This document shows, piece by piece, positions 1 to 7,841 of a DNA stretch of 64,000 bases. Every line of letters starts with the position of its first letter. Position 1 is the stretch's first letter. The notes under the pieces are model-generated. The model made no database searches and was not told where the DNA came from. It saw nothing but the letters and a program-made list of their open reading frames with translations. The DNA is from Agromyces mediolanus (GTDB taxonomy: Bacteria; Actinomycetota; Actinomycetes; Actinomycetales; Microbacteriaceae). The position numbers were made by a program, and so were the translations under genes. The stretch is from the NCBI RefSeq assembly GCF_023715325.1, contig NZ_JAMBNX010000001.1:558001-622000 (forward strand). Direction: 5' to 3'.

Positions 1-213
1 GTGCCGGATGCGCTGCTCGGTCGGGTGACCGCGGCGTACCGGCTGATCGTGCTCGGCGCCGTGCCCTTCGGCGGCGTCGTGGGCGGGGTGCTGGCGAGCG
101 CGTTCGGGCTGCAGCCCACCTTCGTGATCGCGGCGATCGGCCTCGCGCTCGCCGCGGTGCTGCTGATGCCGGGCGTGACGAGTGAGGCGCTGCGCCGGGC
201 CGAGCTCGGCTGA
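1..213 (+). CDS. MFS transporter, C-terminal fragment (cut by window edge)
   Basis: Only the last 70 residues are present; the reading frame is open at base 1, so the true start lies outside the window. What remains reads as the final two membrane helices of a major facilitator: GRVTAAYRLIVLGAVPFGG is the cytoplasmic loop/helix pattern of EntS-like (MFS_3) exporters, followed by a hydrophobic stretch and a short charged tail. Substrate cannot be told. It ends 19 bases before the convergent acyltransferase gene. Confidence 0.7.
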   Translation: MPDALLGRVTAAYRLIVLGAVPFGGVVGGVLASAFGLQPTFVIAAIGLALAAVLLMPGVTSEALRRAELG

Positions 214-231
214 GCGCCGACCGGCGGAACC

Positions 232-807
232 TCAGCTCAGCGCGAGCTCCTCGCGCAGCCGCGGCTCGACGCGCCGCGTCGGGCGGAGGCCCGCCTTGTC
301 GGCGTAGAACGCGCGGATCCGGTCCATGTCGGCTGACAGGTCGTCCCCGAGCGCGAACGTCGGCCCGAGGCCCGTCGTCATCGTGGTGCGGTCGACGAAG
401 CCGAGGGTCACCGGCATCCCCGTCGCCTTCGCGATGCGAGCGAAGCCCGACTTCCAGAACTCGTGCGGCCCTCGGGTGCCGTCGGGCGTCACGACGAGCC
501 CGAAGACCTTCCCGGCCCGGACCTCGGCGACGACCTCGTCGACGACGCGTGCGGGATCGGCGCGGTCCACCGGGATGCCGCCGAGGCGGCGCATGATCGG
601 GCCGCGCCAGCCGGCGAACAGGCTCTTCTTACCGAGCCACCGCACGTCGATGCCGAGCCGCCAGGCGATGGCGAGCATGAGGACGAAGTCCCAGTTCGAG
701 GTGTGCGGGGCGCCGATCAGCACGGTCGGCTGGGTGGGCGCGGGCGACCCGGTGAGCGTCCACCGGCTGCAGGCCCAGTAGACGCGGGAGACGAGTCGTC
801 GAAGCAT
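232..807 (-). CDS. PlsC-like 1-acylglycerol-3-phosphate acyltransferase family protein
   Basis: 191 residues. The acyltransferase HX4D catalytic motif is present as HTSNWD (residues 35-40), followed by the family block GGIPVDR (about 76-82) and PDGTRG (about 108-113), the equivalent of the EGTR phosphate-binding block. This short form is the lysophospholipid acyltransferase family common in actinobacteria and likely acylates a lysophospholipid or related acceptor at the membrane; the exact substrate is not shown. It stands alone, convergent with the MFS remnant. A TACCGT box lies six bases before the ATG, suggesting a leaderless or nearly leaderless mRNA. Confidence 0.8.
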   Translation of the reverse strand: MLRRLVSRVYWACSRWTLTGSPAPTQPTVLIGAPHTSNWDFVLMLAIAWRLGIDVRWLGKKSLFAGWRGPIMRRLGGIPVDRADPARVVDEVVAEVRAGKVFGLVVTPDGTRGPHEFWKSGFARIAKATGMPVTLGFVDRTTMTTGLGPTFALGDDLSADMDRIRAFYADKAGLRPTRRVEPRLREELALS

Positions 808-813
808 TCACCC

Positions 814-819
814 ACGGTA
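814..819 (-). promoter_or_regulatory. -10 box of the PlsC-like gene
   Basis: On the minus strand TACCGT ends six bases before the ATG at 807, the spacing that would start transcription at or next to the start codon. No SD sequence is seen. Confidence 0.5.
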
Positions 820-871
820 CGCGGGGCGGTATGCCGGCCCGCGCATACGCGACGATTCGTCGGGCCGGGCG

Positions 872-1375
872 CTACGTCGCGAGCTCCGGGAAGAGGGCGC
901 GCAGGAGCGGATGACGCGGCCCGGCCGGGTCGCAGAGCTCGGCGAACAGGGCGCCGAGGTCGTCCGCGACGACCGTCGTCAGCTCGAACTCCGGCTCACC
1001 GCCATGCACGATCCGGCCGTCGGCACGGATCGCCAGATACTCGTAGTCGCCGCCCACGGCGAGGAGGACCGGCAGATGCTCGGTCCAGAACGCGGCCACC
1101 GCCGCGGCCTGCTCCGGATCGGCCGCGGCCTCGAGGCTGAGCGTCTCGAGCTCGTTCCAGGCGAACCCGGAGTCGGCGGTGCCGCGGTAGTCCTCGACCG
1201 AGAGGAACCAGGCCGTCTCGTCGGCGTTGGCGAGGCGGCTGAACGCGACAGTCCAGGCGCCGAAGGCAGCGGGGAAGCGGAGGAGCGAACGGGGGACGGG
1301 GCGCTGCTCGTCGAGCGGCGGCTCGAAGCCCCATCCGGCTCGGCGGAGGGCCTCGATCGTCGTGGCGGAATCCAT
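872..1375 (-). CDS. Hypothetical protein, SUKH (SMI1/KNR4)-like
   Basis: 167 residues, no signal peptide or membrane segment. The pattern (early tryptophan/GFEPPL, a segment FLSVEDYRG, then GGDYEYLAIRADGRIVHG and EPEFELTTVVADDL) resembles the SUKH/SMI1-KNR4 fold, where an acidic-aromatic GDYEYLAI-like strand is typical. SUKH proteins are often immunity proteins, but no toxin gene is nearby, so a role is not assigned. A TATCGT box lies eight bases upstream of the ATG. Divergent from the sigma-factor gene. Confidence 0.6.
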   Translation of the reverse strand: MDSATTIEALRRAGWGFEPPLDEQRPVPRSLLRFPAAFGAWTVAFSRLANADETAWFLSVEDYRGTADSGFAWNELETLSLEAAADPEQAAAVAAFWTEHLPVLLAVGGDYEYLAIRADGRIVHGGEPEFELTTVVADDLGALFAELCDPAGPRHPLLRALFPELAT

Positions 1376-1517
1376 CGTGATCGACGATAGCGGGGTGGTC
1401 GCCGCCCGTCATCCCTCGCGAATCCGCGATCGCGTGCAAGACTCTCGCCCGACGGGACACAAACAGGGCGTGAAGCGCGCGAGCACCGACGAGATCGCCC
1501 CGGACGAAGGGGAGCCG

Positions 1518-2132
1518 ATGCCCGAGGACCCGAGCGGTCGCCCCGAGCCGGGCGACGCCGAGGCGGGTCCGGCCGGGCCGGGCGCGGCCGGGCCGGGCGT
1601 GGCCGAGCCGGGAACGGCACAGCCGACCGCCGCGGCGAGGGCCGAAGAGCACCGCTGGTTCGAGGGGGTCGTGCGCGAGCACGCGGGGGCGCTCGTGCGC
1701 TACTTCGCCCGCCGAGGCCCGCGGCAGGACGCAGAAGACCTCGCCGCCGACGTCTTCGCGACGGCCTGGCGCCGCCGCGCGGACGTGCCCCGTGACGCGG
1801 TGCTGCCCTGGCTCTACCGCACGGCGGGGTTCACACTGGCGAACCATCGCCGCAAGCTCGTGGATCTGCCCGTCGAGACGGTTCCCGAGCGAGGGGCGGG
1901 TCCCGTGTCCGAGGACCCGGAACTGAGCCTGCTCTTCGACGCCGAGCTCCGCGGTGTGCTCGAGAGCGTCGGCGAGCGGGAGCGGCGCATCCTGCTGCTG
2001 CACGCCTGGGAGGGGTTGGACGGCGAGGAGCTCGCCGCGGTGCTCGGCATCAGCCGTTCCGGCGCGGACGCCGCGCTGTCCCGTGCCAGGAAGCGGCTGC
2101 GCGAGGCCTGGGGCGAGCGGCTGGCGTTCTGA
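1518..2132 (+). CDS. RNA polymerase sigma-70 family (ECF-type) sigma factor
   Basis: 204 residues from the ATG at 1518, which has GAAGGGGAG just upstream; an in-frame GTG at 1470 is an alternative, and the open frame further upstream is antisense to the neighbouring gene. After a Gly/Pro/Ala-rich leader, region 2 is seen as VREHAGALVRYFARRGPRQ and AEDLAADVFATAWRRR, and region 4 as LLLHAWEGLDGEELAAVLGISRSGADAALSRARKRL (helix-turn-helix for the -35 element). It is followed 88 bases on by a membrane-anchored protein that is probably co-transcribed and may be its regulator. Confidence 0.85.
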   Translation: MPEDPSGRPEPGDAEAGPAGPGAAGPGVAEPGTAQPTAAARAEEHRWFEGVVREHAGALVRYFARRGPRQDAEDLAADVFATAWRRRADVPRDAVLPWLYRTAGFTLANHRRKLVDLPVETVPERGAGPVSEDPELSLLFDAELRGVLESVGERERRILLLHAWEGLDGEELAAVLGISRSGADAALSRARKRLREAWGERLAF

Positions 2133-2220
2133 CGCGCCGCTCCGAGCAGTGCAAGCTCCGCGGCGCCCACGACATATCCCTGATGACGGCGGCTCCGGCC
2201 CCGCGAGGAGAGGCGAGGAC

Positions 2221-3510
2221 ATGAACGACGACGAGAAGAACGACCCGAGCGACCCGGTGGCGCGGCTGCGCGCCGCGGACCCGGCCGCCGGCGTCGAGCC
2301 GCGCGCCGGCTTCGTCGAGCAGACGATCACCGAGGCGACGACCGAGGCCGCGGTCCCGGTCGCCGAGCTCGGCACCGAGCGGGCGAAGCGGCGCCCGCGC
2401 TGGCTGCCCATCGCCGCGGTCGCCGCGTCGATGCTCGTGCTCGGTGGCGGTGCGGGCTACGCGGTCGCGGCGCTCGGTGGGGCGGGCGACGGCTCGAGCC
2501 TCGCCGGGGCCCCGCCGATCTCCCTCTCGGGCGGGCAGGGCGGCACGCAGGCGCAGGTCACTGAAGGCCAGCCGGAGGCCGCGAACGACAAGGCGATGGC
2601 CGGGTCGGGCGCCTACGACTCGATGCCGTGGGGCTGGGGGCGCAACCAGTTCACCTCCTCCGGCCTGTCGACCGAGAGCGGGACCGCCGAGGGGTACGCG
2701 TTCGACCCGGGCGCGGCCGCGAACGCCGAGACCGTCGGTGCGCTCGCCGCCGCCCTCGGGGTCGCCGGTGACCCGGTGCTGAAGGACGGCAACTGGACCG
2801 TCGGGCCGCAGGACGGCTCCGCGCCGTCCGTGTGGGTGAATCTCGACGGCGCGCTGACCTTCTGGTATTCGGATCCCGCGATCTCGCCGTGGACCTGCCC
2901 GGAGGACGGCGGCGACTGCACCCCGACCGGCACTCCGCCGAGCGAGCAGGCCGCGATCGACGCGCTCCGCGCCGTACTGACGGCGACGGGACGCGATGCC
3001 GACGCTTTCGCGTACGGTTCGGAGACCTGGGAGGGTGCGGTCACCCGTACCGCGCAGGCCTGGCCGCTCGTCGACGGGCAGCGGATCGACCAGTCCTGGT
3101 CGATCGAGGTGGCCGAAGCGGGCACGGTCTCGGTCTCCGGTGCGCTCGCCCCGATCATCGGGCTCGGCGAGTATCCGATCGTGAGTGCGGACGAGGCGTT
3201 CGGGCGGCTGTCCGACCCGCGCTTCGGAGCACAGCGCTCCGGAGGCGTCATCGCGCTCCGGGACGACACCGTGGGCGGCGAGACGTGGGTCCCGCCGACC
3301 GCGCCCCCGGCGACTCCGGGGGAGGGTGCCGCGGTGTCGTGGCCGGTGACCGAGGTGCACATCGTCGAGGCCCGGCTCGGGCTCGCGAGCCAGTGGCAGG
3401 CGGACGGCAGCGTGCTGATCGTCCCGGCCTACGAGTTCACCGACTCGGACGGCGGCACCTGGTCGGTGATCGCGGTCGCCGAGGAGTCGCTCGACTTCGG
3501 GACGGAGTGA
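2221..3510 (+). CDS. Membrane-anchored protein encoded with the sigma factor (possible anti-sigma or sensor)
   Basis: 429 residues starting at an ATG preceded by GAGGAGAGGCGAGG. Residues 1-60 are a hydrophilic, presumably cytoplasmic segment (PVARLRAADPAAGVEPRAG), 61-86 a single membrane helix, and the remaining ~340 residues an extracytoplasmic domain rich in Gly, Ser and Trp (GSGAYDSMPWGWGRNQF), with WTCPEDGGDCTP containing two close cysteines. No zinc-binding anti-sigma motif (HX3CX2C) is visible. The arrangement sigma factor, then single-pass protein is typical of a cognate regulator, but that is inference; no known family was recognised. Confidence 0.75.
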   Translation: MNDDEKNDPSDPVARLRAADPAAGVEPRAGFVEQTITEATTEAAVPVAELGTERAKRRPRWLPIAAVAASMLVLGGGAGYAVAALGGAGDGSSLAGAPPISLSGGQGGTQAQVTEGQPEAANDKAMAGSGAYDSMPWGWGRNQFTSSGLSTESGTAEGYAFDPGAAANAETVGALAAALGVAGDPVLKDGNWTVGPQDGSAPSVWVNLDGALTFWYSDPAISPWTCPEDGGDCTPTGTPPSEQAAIDALRAVLTATGRDADAFAYGSETWEGAVTRTAQAWPLVDGQRIDQSWSIEVAEAGTVSVSGALAPIIGLGEYPIVSADEAFGRLSDPRFGAQRSGGVIALRDDTVGGETWVPPTAPPATPGEGAAVSWPVTEVHIVEARLGLASQWQADGSVLIVPAYEFTDSDGGTWSVIAVAEESLDFGTE

Positions 3511-3567
3511 ACCGGGCGGGCCGCCCGCTCGCGTGACGCCGTCGGCGGGACGTGAGAGGGTGGCCCC

Positions 3568-4407
3568 ATGCCGGAGTCGCCAGAGGTGCAGGCGCTCGTC
3601 GAGGAGCTCGGCGAGCGCGTCGTGGGTCGGGCCGTGCACGAGATCGACGTGCTCGAGTTCCGGGTCGTGAAGACCCGGGCACGGCCGCCCGTCGAGCTCG
3701 TCGGCGCGCGGGTCGCGAGCGTCGCCCGGTACGGCAAGCACTTCGCGCTCGGCTTCGACGACGGTCGGCATCTCGTCGTCTCGTTCGGTCGCCACGGCTG
3801 GGCGAGATGGGGCGGCTCGGATGCCCCGAGCGACGCGCCGCCCGTGCTGATCACGATCCGTTTCGAGCAGGGCCCGGAGCTCGAGCTCACCGACGCCGGC
3901 GGCTGGGTGTCGCTCGGCGTCTCCGTGGTCGACGAGGTCTCGGCGGTCTCGGCGATCGCCAAGCTCGGGCCCGACCCGGCCGACCCCGCGTACTCGCGCG
4001 GCGACTTCGACCGCGCGTTCGCCGGGCGGCGCAAGCAGACGAAGGCCGTGCTCCAGGAGCAGGAGTCGATCGCGGGCATCGGCAACGCGTACTCCGACGA
4101 GATCCTCTTCCGGGCGCGTCGCTCGCCCGTCGCACAGGTCTCGACGCTGTCGGGCGAGGAGCTCGACGGCCTGTTCGCGGCGACGGTGGGCGAGATCACC
4201 GAGGCCGTTGCGGCGCGCCGGGGCATCCCGATCGGTGAGCTCAAAGCGGCGAAGGTCGCCGCGATGCGTGTGCACGGCCGCACGGGCGAGCCCTGTCCCG
4301 AATGCGGCGGCACCGTCCGCGACTTCGCCTTCGCGAGCACGGTCGGCCAGTACTGCCCGAGTTGTCAGACCGACGGCGTGCTGCTGCCGGAACCCGGGGC
4401 ACGCTAG
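3568..4407 (+). CDS. Fpg/Nei family DNA glycosylase (first copy)
   Basis: 279 residues. It starts MPESPEV, giving the Pro2/Glu3 catalytic pair of formamidopyrimidine-DNA glycosylases; Lys57 lies in YGKHF. The helix-two-turn-helix is AGIGNAYSDEILF and the C-terminal zinc finger uses C243, C246, C263 and C266. The usual arginine of the finger loop (RST) is replaced (FASTVGQYC), as in an actinobacterial subfamily distinct from canonical MutM. It would excise oxidised bases and nick the abasic site. A second paralogue lies 1.2 kb downstream. Confidence 0.88.
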   Translation: MPESPEVQALVEELGERVVGRAVHEIDVLEFRVVKTRARPPVELVGARVASVARYGKHFALGFDDGRHLVVSFGRHGWARWGGSDAPSDAPPVLITIRFEQGPELELTDAGGWVSLGVSVVDEVSAVSAIAKLGPDPADPAYSRGDFDRAFAGRRKQTKAVLQEQESIAGIGNAYSDEILFRARRSPVAQVSTLSGEELDGLFAATVGEITEAVAARRGIPIGELKAAKVAAMRVHGRTGEPCPECGGTVRDFAFASTVGQYCPSCQTDGVLLPEPGAR

Positions 4408-4458
4408 GCGCCCGCCGCCGGCTTGCACGAGCGGCCCGGCACCGCGGAGGATGGCCGG

Positions 4459-5247
4459 ATGGACGAACGCGCGGCCCTGCTCCTGGCCTACGATGACGAG
4501 CTCCGAACCGAGGCGGAGGTGCGCGGGGCCGAGTCCGTCGAGCGGCTCGGGCCGCTCTTCGTCGCCCGGTTCTCCGGCGGTCGGGGCTTCGTGAGCTACC
4601 GCGACCTCGGCGAATCGACCGCCGAGCGCGTCGCCGAGCTCGTCGCCGAAGTCGCGCAGCGTTTCACCGCTGACGAGCGCATCGTCGAGGCCGAGTGGAA
4701 GACGCGCGGCCACGACGTCGCGCCCGGGCTCAACGAGGCGCTGCTCGCCGCGGGGTTCGTCCCGGAGGAGCCGGAGTCGATCATGATCGGCGAGGCTCGG
4801 GGGCTCGTGGCCGACGTCGAGCTGCCGCCCGGGGTGGTGGTGCGTCGCGTGGTCGACGAGCGCGAGGTGCGTGCCGCGAGCGCCATGCAGGACGAGGTGT
4901 TCGGATCGCCGGTGTCCGAGATCCGGGCCGACGAACTGCTGCAGAAGCTCGCGAGCGGCGACGGGGTCGAGGAATGGGTGGCCGAGGTCGACGGTCGGAT
5001 CGTCAGCGCGGGCCGGATCGAGCCCGTGCCCGGCACCCGATTCGCGGGCATCTGGGGCGGGGCGACCCGTGCGGAGTGGCGCGGACGCGGCATCTACCGC
5101 GCCCTCACCTCGGCGCGAGCACGCTCGGCGCTCGCCCGGGGCAAGACGCTCATCCACAGCGACTCGACGGAGTTCTCCCGACCGATCCTCGAACGTTCCG
5201 GCTTCGTCACGGTGTCGACGACCACGCCGTACGTCTGGCAGCGCTGA
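4459..5247 (+). CDS. GNAT family N-acetyltransferase
   Basis: 262 residues using the ATG at 4459, eight bases after GGAGG; an in-frame ATG-like start at 4423 has no such site. The acetyl-CoA binding block is seen near residue 200 as EWRGRGIYRALTSARARSAL (motif A, RGxGIY), followed by the C-terminal FSRPILERSGFVTV typical of GNAT enzymes. The N-terminal half (FVSYRDLG, AEWKTRGHDVAPGLNEALLAAG) is a degenerate second GNAT-like domain. Substrate unknown. It sits 51 bases after the first glycosylase gene on the same strand. Confidence 0.8.
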   Translation: MDERAALLLAYDDELRTEAEVRGAESVERLGPLFVARFSGGRGFVSYRDLGESTAERVAELVAEVAQRFTADERIVEAEWKTRGHDVAPGLNEALLAAGFVPEEPESIMIGEARGLVADVELPPGVVVRRVVDEREVRAASAMQDEVFGSPVSEIRADELLQKLASGDGVEEWVAEVDGRIVSAGRIEPVPGTRFAGIWGGATRAEWRGRGIYRALTSARARSALARGKTLIHSDSTEFSRPILERSGFVTVSTTTPYVWQR

Positions 5248-5304
5248 ACTCGGCCGCGCCGGGCGTGCGGCCCGGGCGGCCGTGCGGGGCGGCCGGCCTG
5301 CGGT

Positions 5305-5520
5305 TCAGGCCGCGTGCGACATGGGGGCGACGAGCACGCGGACGGCCGCTTCGGGTGCGGCCGTGAAGCGGCCGGCCGCGCCGTCGGCGGTCGTGTACTC
5401 GACGCGGATGCCGCGGCCGATTCGTCGGACGCGGGTGACCTCGTACTGGCGGCTCGTGGTGTTCACGAGCACGTCGCCGGCCCGCAGTTCGCGGGTCTGC
5501 CGGAGCTCGACCTCGTTCAT
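5305..5520 (-). CDS. Small hypothetical protein (beta-rich, 71 aa)
   Basis: 71 residues, no membrane segment. The sequence alternates polar and hydrophobic residues (LRAGDVLVNTTSRQYEVTRVRRIGRGIRVEYTT), suggesting a small beta-barrel such as a KOW/SH3-like fold; no family was recognised. It is transcribed against both neighbouring glycosylase-cluster genes. Codon use (GC at third positions) supports it being real. Confidence 0.6.
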   Translation of the reverse strand: MNEVELRQTRELRAGDVLVNTTSRQYEVTRVRRIGRGIRVEYTTADGAAGRFTAAPEAAVRVLVAPMSHAA

Positions 5521-5618
5521 GATGAGAGTGTCTCAGGAGCCACCGACATTCCGCCGAGGCATCCGCTCGCTCGGTTGCTGCGCTTCCGGATGTCGGCCGC
5601 TGGTGGCAGCATCGAGGC

Positions 5619-6479
5619 ATGCCGGAGCTCCCCGAAGTGCAGGCCCTGACCGCGTTCCTCGACGAACGCGTCGTCGGGCACGCCTTCGCCTCGCTGCGGG
5701 TCGCGGCCATCTCGGCGCTGAAGACGTTCGATCCGCCGCTCCCGGCCCTCGATGGGCGAACCATCGAGCGCGTCGCCCGGCACGGCAAGTTCATCGACCT
5801 CGATGCCGGCGGCGTGCACCTCGTCTTCCACCTCGCGCGCGCGGGCTGGCTGCGGTGGTACGACGAGCTGCCGGCGACCCCGGTGAAGCCGGGCAAGTCG
5901 CCACTCGCGCTGCGGGTGCGGCTCGACGACGGCTCCGGCTTCGACCTCACCGAGGCCGGCACGAAGAAGTCGCTCGCGGTGTCCGTCGTCCGCGACCCGG
6001 CCGAGGTGCCCGGCATCGCCCGGCTCGGGCCCGATCCGACCGCCGACGACTTCACGCTGGCCGACTTCGCGGCGGTGCTCGACGGGCGGCGCACTCAGAT
6101 CAAGGGGCTGCTCCGCGACCAGTCCGTCTTCGCCGGCATCGGCAACGCGTACTCCGACGAGATCTTGCATGCCGCCCGCATGTCGCCGTACGCGCTCGCC
6201 GCAAAGCTCACGCCTGAGCAGGTCGAGCACCTCTACACCGCGATGCGTGCGACGCTCGCCGAGGCGGTGGCCGAGGCATCCGGCAAGCCCCCGGCCGAGC
6301 TGAAAGACGCCAAACGCCGCGCGCTGCGCGTGCACGGGCGCACCGGTCAGAGCTGTCCCGTGTGCGGCTCGACCATCCGCCAGGTCATCTTCGCCGACTC
6401 GACCTTCCAGTACTGTCCCGGCTGCCAGACCGGGGGCAAGGTGCTCGCCGACCGGGTGCTCTCCCGCCTCGTCAAGTAA
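5619..6479 (+). CDS. Fpg/Nei family DNA glycosylase (second copy)
   Basis: 286 residues with the MPELPEV amino terminus (Pro2 nucleophile, Glu3), Lys57 in HGKF, the helix-two-turn-helix AGIGNAYSDEIL and a zinc finger with C246, C249, C266 and C269. The finger loop reads FADSTFQYC, so the canonical arginine is absent, as in the streptomycete-type Fpg-like proteins this closely resembles. Its body (HLARAGWLRWYDELP, FDLTEAGTKK) differs considerably from the paralogue at 3568, so the pair is an old duplication, not a recent tandem copy. Predicted base-excision repair enzyme. Confidence 0.9.
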   Translation: MPELPEVQALTAFLDERVVGHAFASLRVAAISALKTFDPPLPALDGRTIERVARHGKFIDLDAGGVHLVFHLARAGWLRWYDELPATPVKPGKSPLALRVRLDDGSGFDLTEAGTKKSLAVSVVRDPAEVPGIARLGPDPTADDFTLADFAAVLDGRRTQIKGLLRDQSVFAGIGNAYSDEILHAARMSPYALAAKLTPEQVEHLYTAMRATLAEAVAEASGKPPAELKDAKRRALRVHGRTGQSCPVCGSTIRQVIFADSTFQYCPGCQTGGKVLADRVLSRLVK

Positions 6480-6534
6480 CGCGCGGCCGAGGTGCAGCGG
6501 CGTCCTGCGCCCGTCGCTGCCAGACTGGGAGACG

Positions 6535-7110
6535 ATGACGACCGCGAACGTGACCTGGCCCCGACCCGCCGGACGACTCGAACTCCACCTGCCCACCCCC
6601 GCGCTGCTCGACCGAGTGCTCGACTGGCGCAATCGCCCCGAGGTGACCCGCTGGCTCCTCACCACCACGGTCGAACCGGCGGCATTCCGATCCGCCTGGC
6701 TCGACGGCATCGCCGATCCGAAGGACCACTCCGCCGTCGCCCTCCTCGACGGCGAGGTCGTCGGCACCGGCTCCCTCTGGCTGAGCGATGCGATGGGACA
6801 GAGCCACGTGCCCGACGGCCCGTGGCGCGGGGCCGAGGCCGGAATCGGGTACCTGATCGACCCGGCGCGGGCCGGAGCCGGTCTCGCGACGGACCTCGCC
6901 CGCGCGCTGCTGGGCCTCGCCTTCGAGGAGCTCGGCGTGCACCGGGTGACCGCGGGCTGTTTCGCCGACAACGTCGGCTCCTGGCGCGTGATGGAGAAGC
7001 TCGGGATGCGCCGTGAGCAGCACGGTGTGCGCGACTCCTGGCACGCCGAGCTCGGCTGGATCGACGGCTACACGTACGCGATGCTCGCCGAGGAGTGGCG
7101 AGCGCGCTGA
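6535..7110 (+). CDS. GNAT family N-acetyltransferase, RimJ/RimL type
   Basis: 191 residues. The RimJ/RimL-like layout is clear: RLELHLPTPALLDRVLDWRN at the amino terminus, EVVGTGSLWLSDAMG in the core, EAGIGYLIDPARAGAGLATDLARALL as the acetyl-CoA block, and CFADNVGSWRVMEKLGMRRE near the end. Such enzymes acetylate N-terminal amines or small amines; the substrate is not shown. CAGACT lies eight bases upstream of the ATG. It ends one base before the stop of the convergent TOPRIM-like gene. Confidence 0.82.
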   Translation: MTTANVTWPRPAGRLELHLPTPALLDRVLDWRNRPEVTRWLLTTTVEPAAFRSAWLDGIADPKDHSAVALLDGEVVGTGSLWLSDAMGQSHVPDGPWRGAEAGIGYLIDPARAGAGLATDLARALLGLAFEELGVHRVTAGCFADNVGSWRVMEKLGMRREQHGVRDSWHAELGWIDGYTYAMLAEEWRAR

Positions 7111-7111
7111 G

Positions 7112-7711
7112 TCAACCGAGCTCGAGCTCCAGCCGATCGAGCAGTCGCCGGAGCGGCGGAGGCGTCGTGGAGGCGTCCAGGCGCTCGGCGAGGCGGGCGG
7201 CGAGCGCGCGTTTGCGTCCGGAGCCGCTCCCGGCGAACCGGTGCAGCTGATCCGCCCGCGGCCGCCCTCGCCACTCCGGCTGCCGTTGGAACGTCTCGAA
7301 CCGGCCGGCGTCGCCGATCTCTCGGACCGCGTCCTCGACGGACGCCGTGCCGAGGGCGCGGATGAGCTCGTCCTCGAGATCTCGCACGCAGACGAAGAAG
7401 CCGCGTGCGGCGAGCTCCTCCCGGTCGGGGAGCACCTCGTCGCCGGCGACGGCGGCCGCCACGAAGCGCTCCTCCGGGGCGTCGGCGAGGCCGAGCAGCA
7501 CCGTCGATGGATGGCTCGCCCGGAATGCCGTGATCACTCGGCGGATGTTCGTGACGCCCTGCATCGAGACGAGCTCGGGCCCGCCCGCCGAGCCGTCGAA
7601 GTGGATGCCTCGCGAGGCCGCCAGGCGTTCGACGACGACCGCATCGCTGTCGCCCTCGACGAGCACGGCCACCCGGGGCGCCGTGCGGGCGGGGAGTTCG
7701 AGGACGCGCAT
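7112..7711 (-). CDS. Stand-alone TOPRIM-like (OLD-family-like) protein
   Basis: 199 residues from the ATG at 7711; the open frame extends further upstream but only as antisense of the methyltransferase gene. VAVLVEGDSDAVVVERLA carries the TOPRIM glutamate (EGxSD), and LLGLADAPEE and VRDLEDELIRALG follow in the order seen in the nuclease half of OLD-family endonucleases. The second TOPRIM motif is not a clean DxD. There is no ATPase domain, so this is either a stand-alone nuclease domain or a relative that lost its partner. Tail-to-tail with the GNAT gene; a repeat palindrome lies upstream of its start. Confidence 0.7.
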   Translation of the reverse strand: MRVLELPARTAPRVAVLVEGDSDAVVVERLAASRGIHFDGSAGGPELVSMQGVTNIRRVITAFRASHPSTVLLGLADAPEERFVAAAVAGDEVLPDREELAARGFFVCVRDLEDELIRALGTASVEDAVREIGDAGRFETFQRQPEWRGRPRADQLHRFAGSGSGRKRALAARLAERLDASTTPPPLRRLLDRLELELG

Positions 7712-7770
7712 GATGAGCCCAGCCTGACAGCGGCGGAGCCGATCCGCCAGCGCCCGCGGCTCCCCACCCC

Positions 7771-7804
7771 GAGTTGCCCAACTTTCATGAAAGTCGGGCA
7801 ACTC
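7771..7804. repeat. Palindromic element, copy 1 (one mismatch)
   Basis: Two 17-base arms, GAGTTGCCCAACTTTCA and TGAAAGTCGGGCAACTC, meet with no loop; they pair except at base 7780 (A instead of the G seen in other copies). It lies between divergent genes (start at 7711 on minus, 7842 on plus), so it is not at a gene end here. The flanks CCACCCC and CGGGGGTGG could lengthen the stem. Confidence 0.9.
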
Positions 7805-7841
7805 CGGGGGTGGAGAGCCGCGGGGGGAGGAAGATGGTCGC

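Noticed and set aside
1227..1517. N-terminal extension of the sigma factor
   Set aside because: The extra residues are antisense to the SUKH-like gene and lack similarity; the ATG at 1518 has a good ribosome-binding site.
2050..5157. A 1035-residue open frame on the minus strand
   Set aside because: It is antisense to the membrane protein and both repair/acetyltransferase genes, with His/Arg/Asp-rich sequence typical of shadow frames at high GC and no family similarity.
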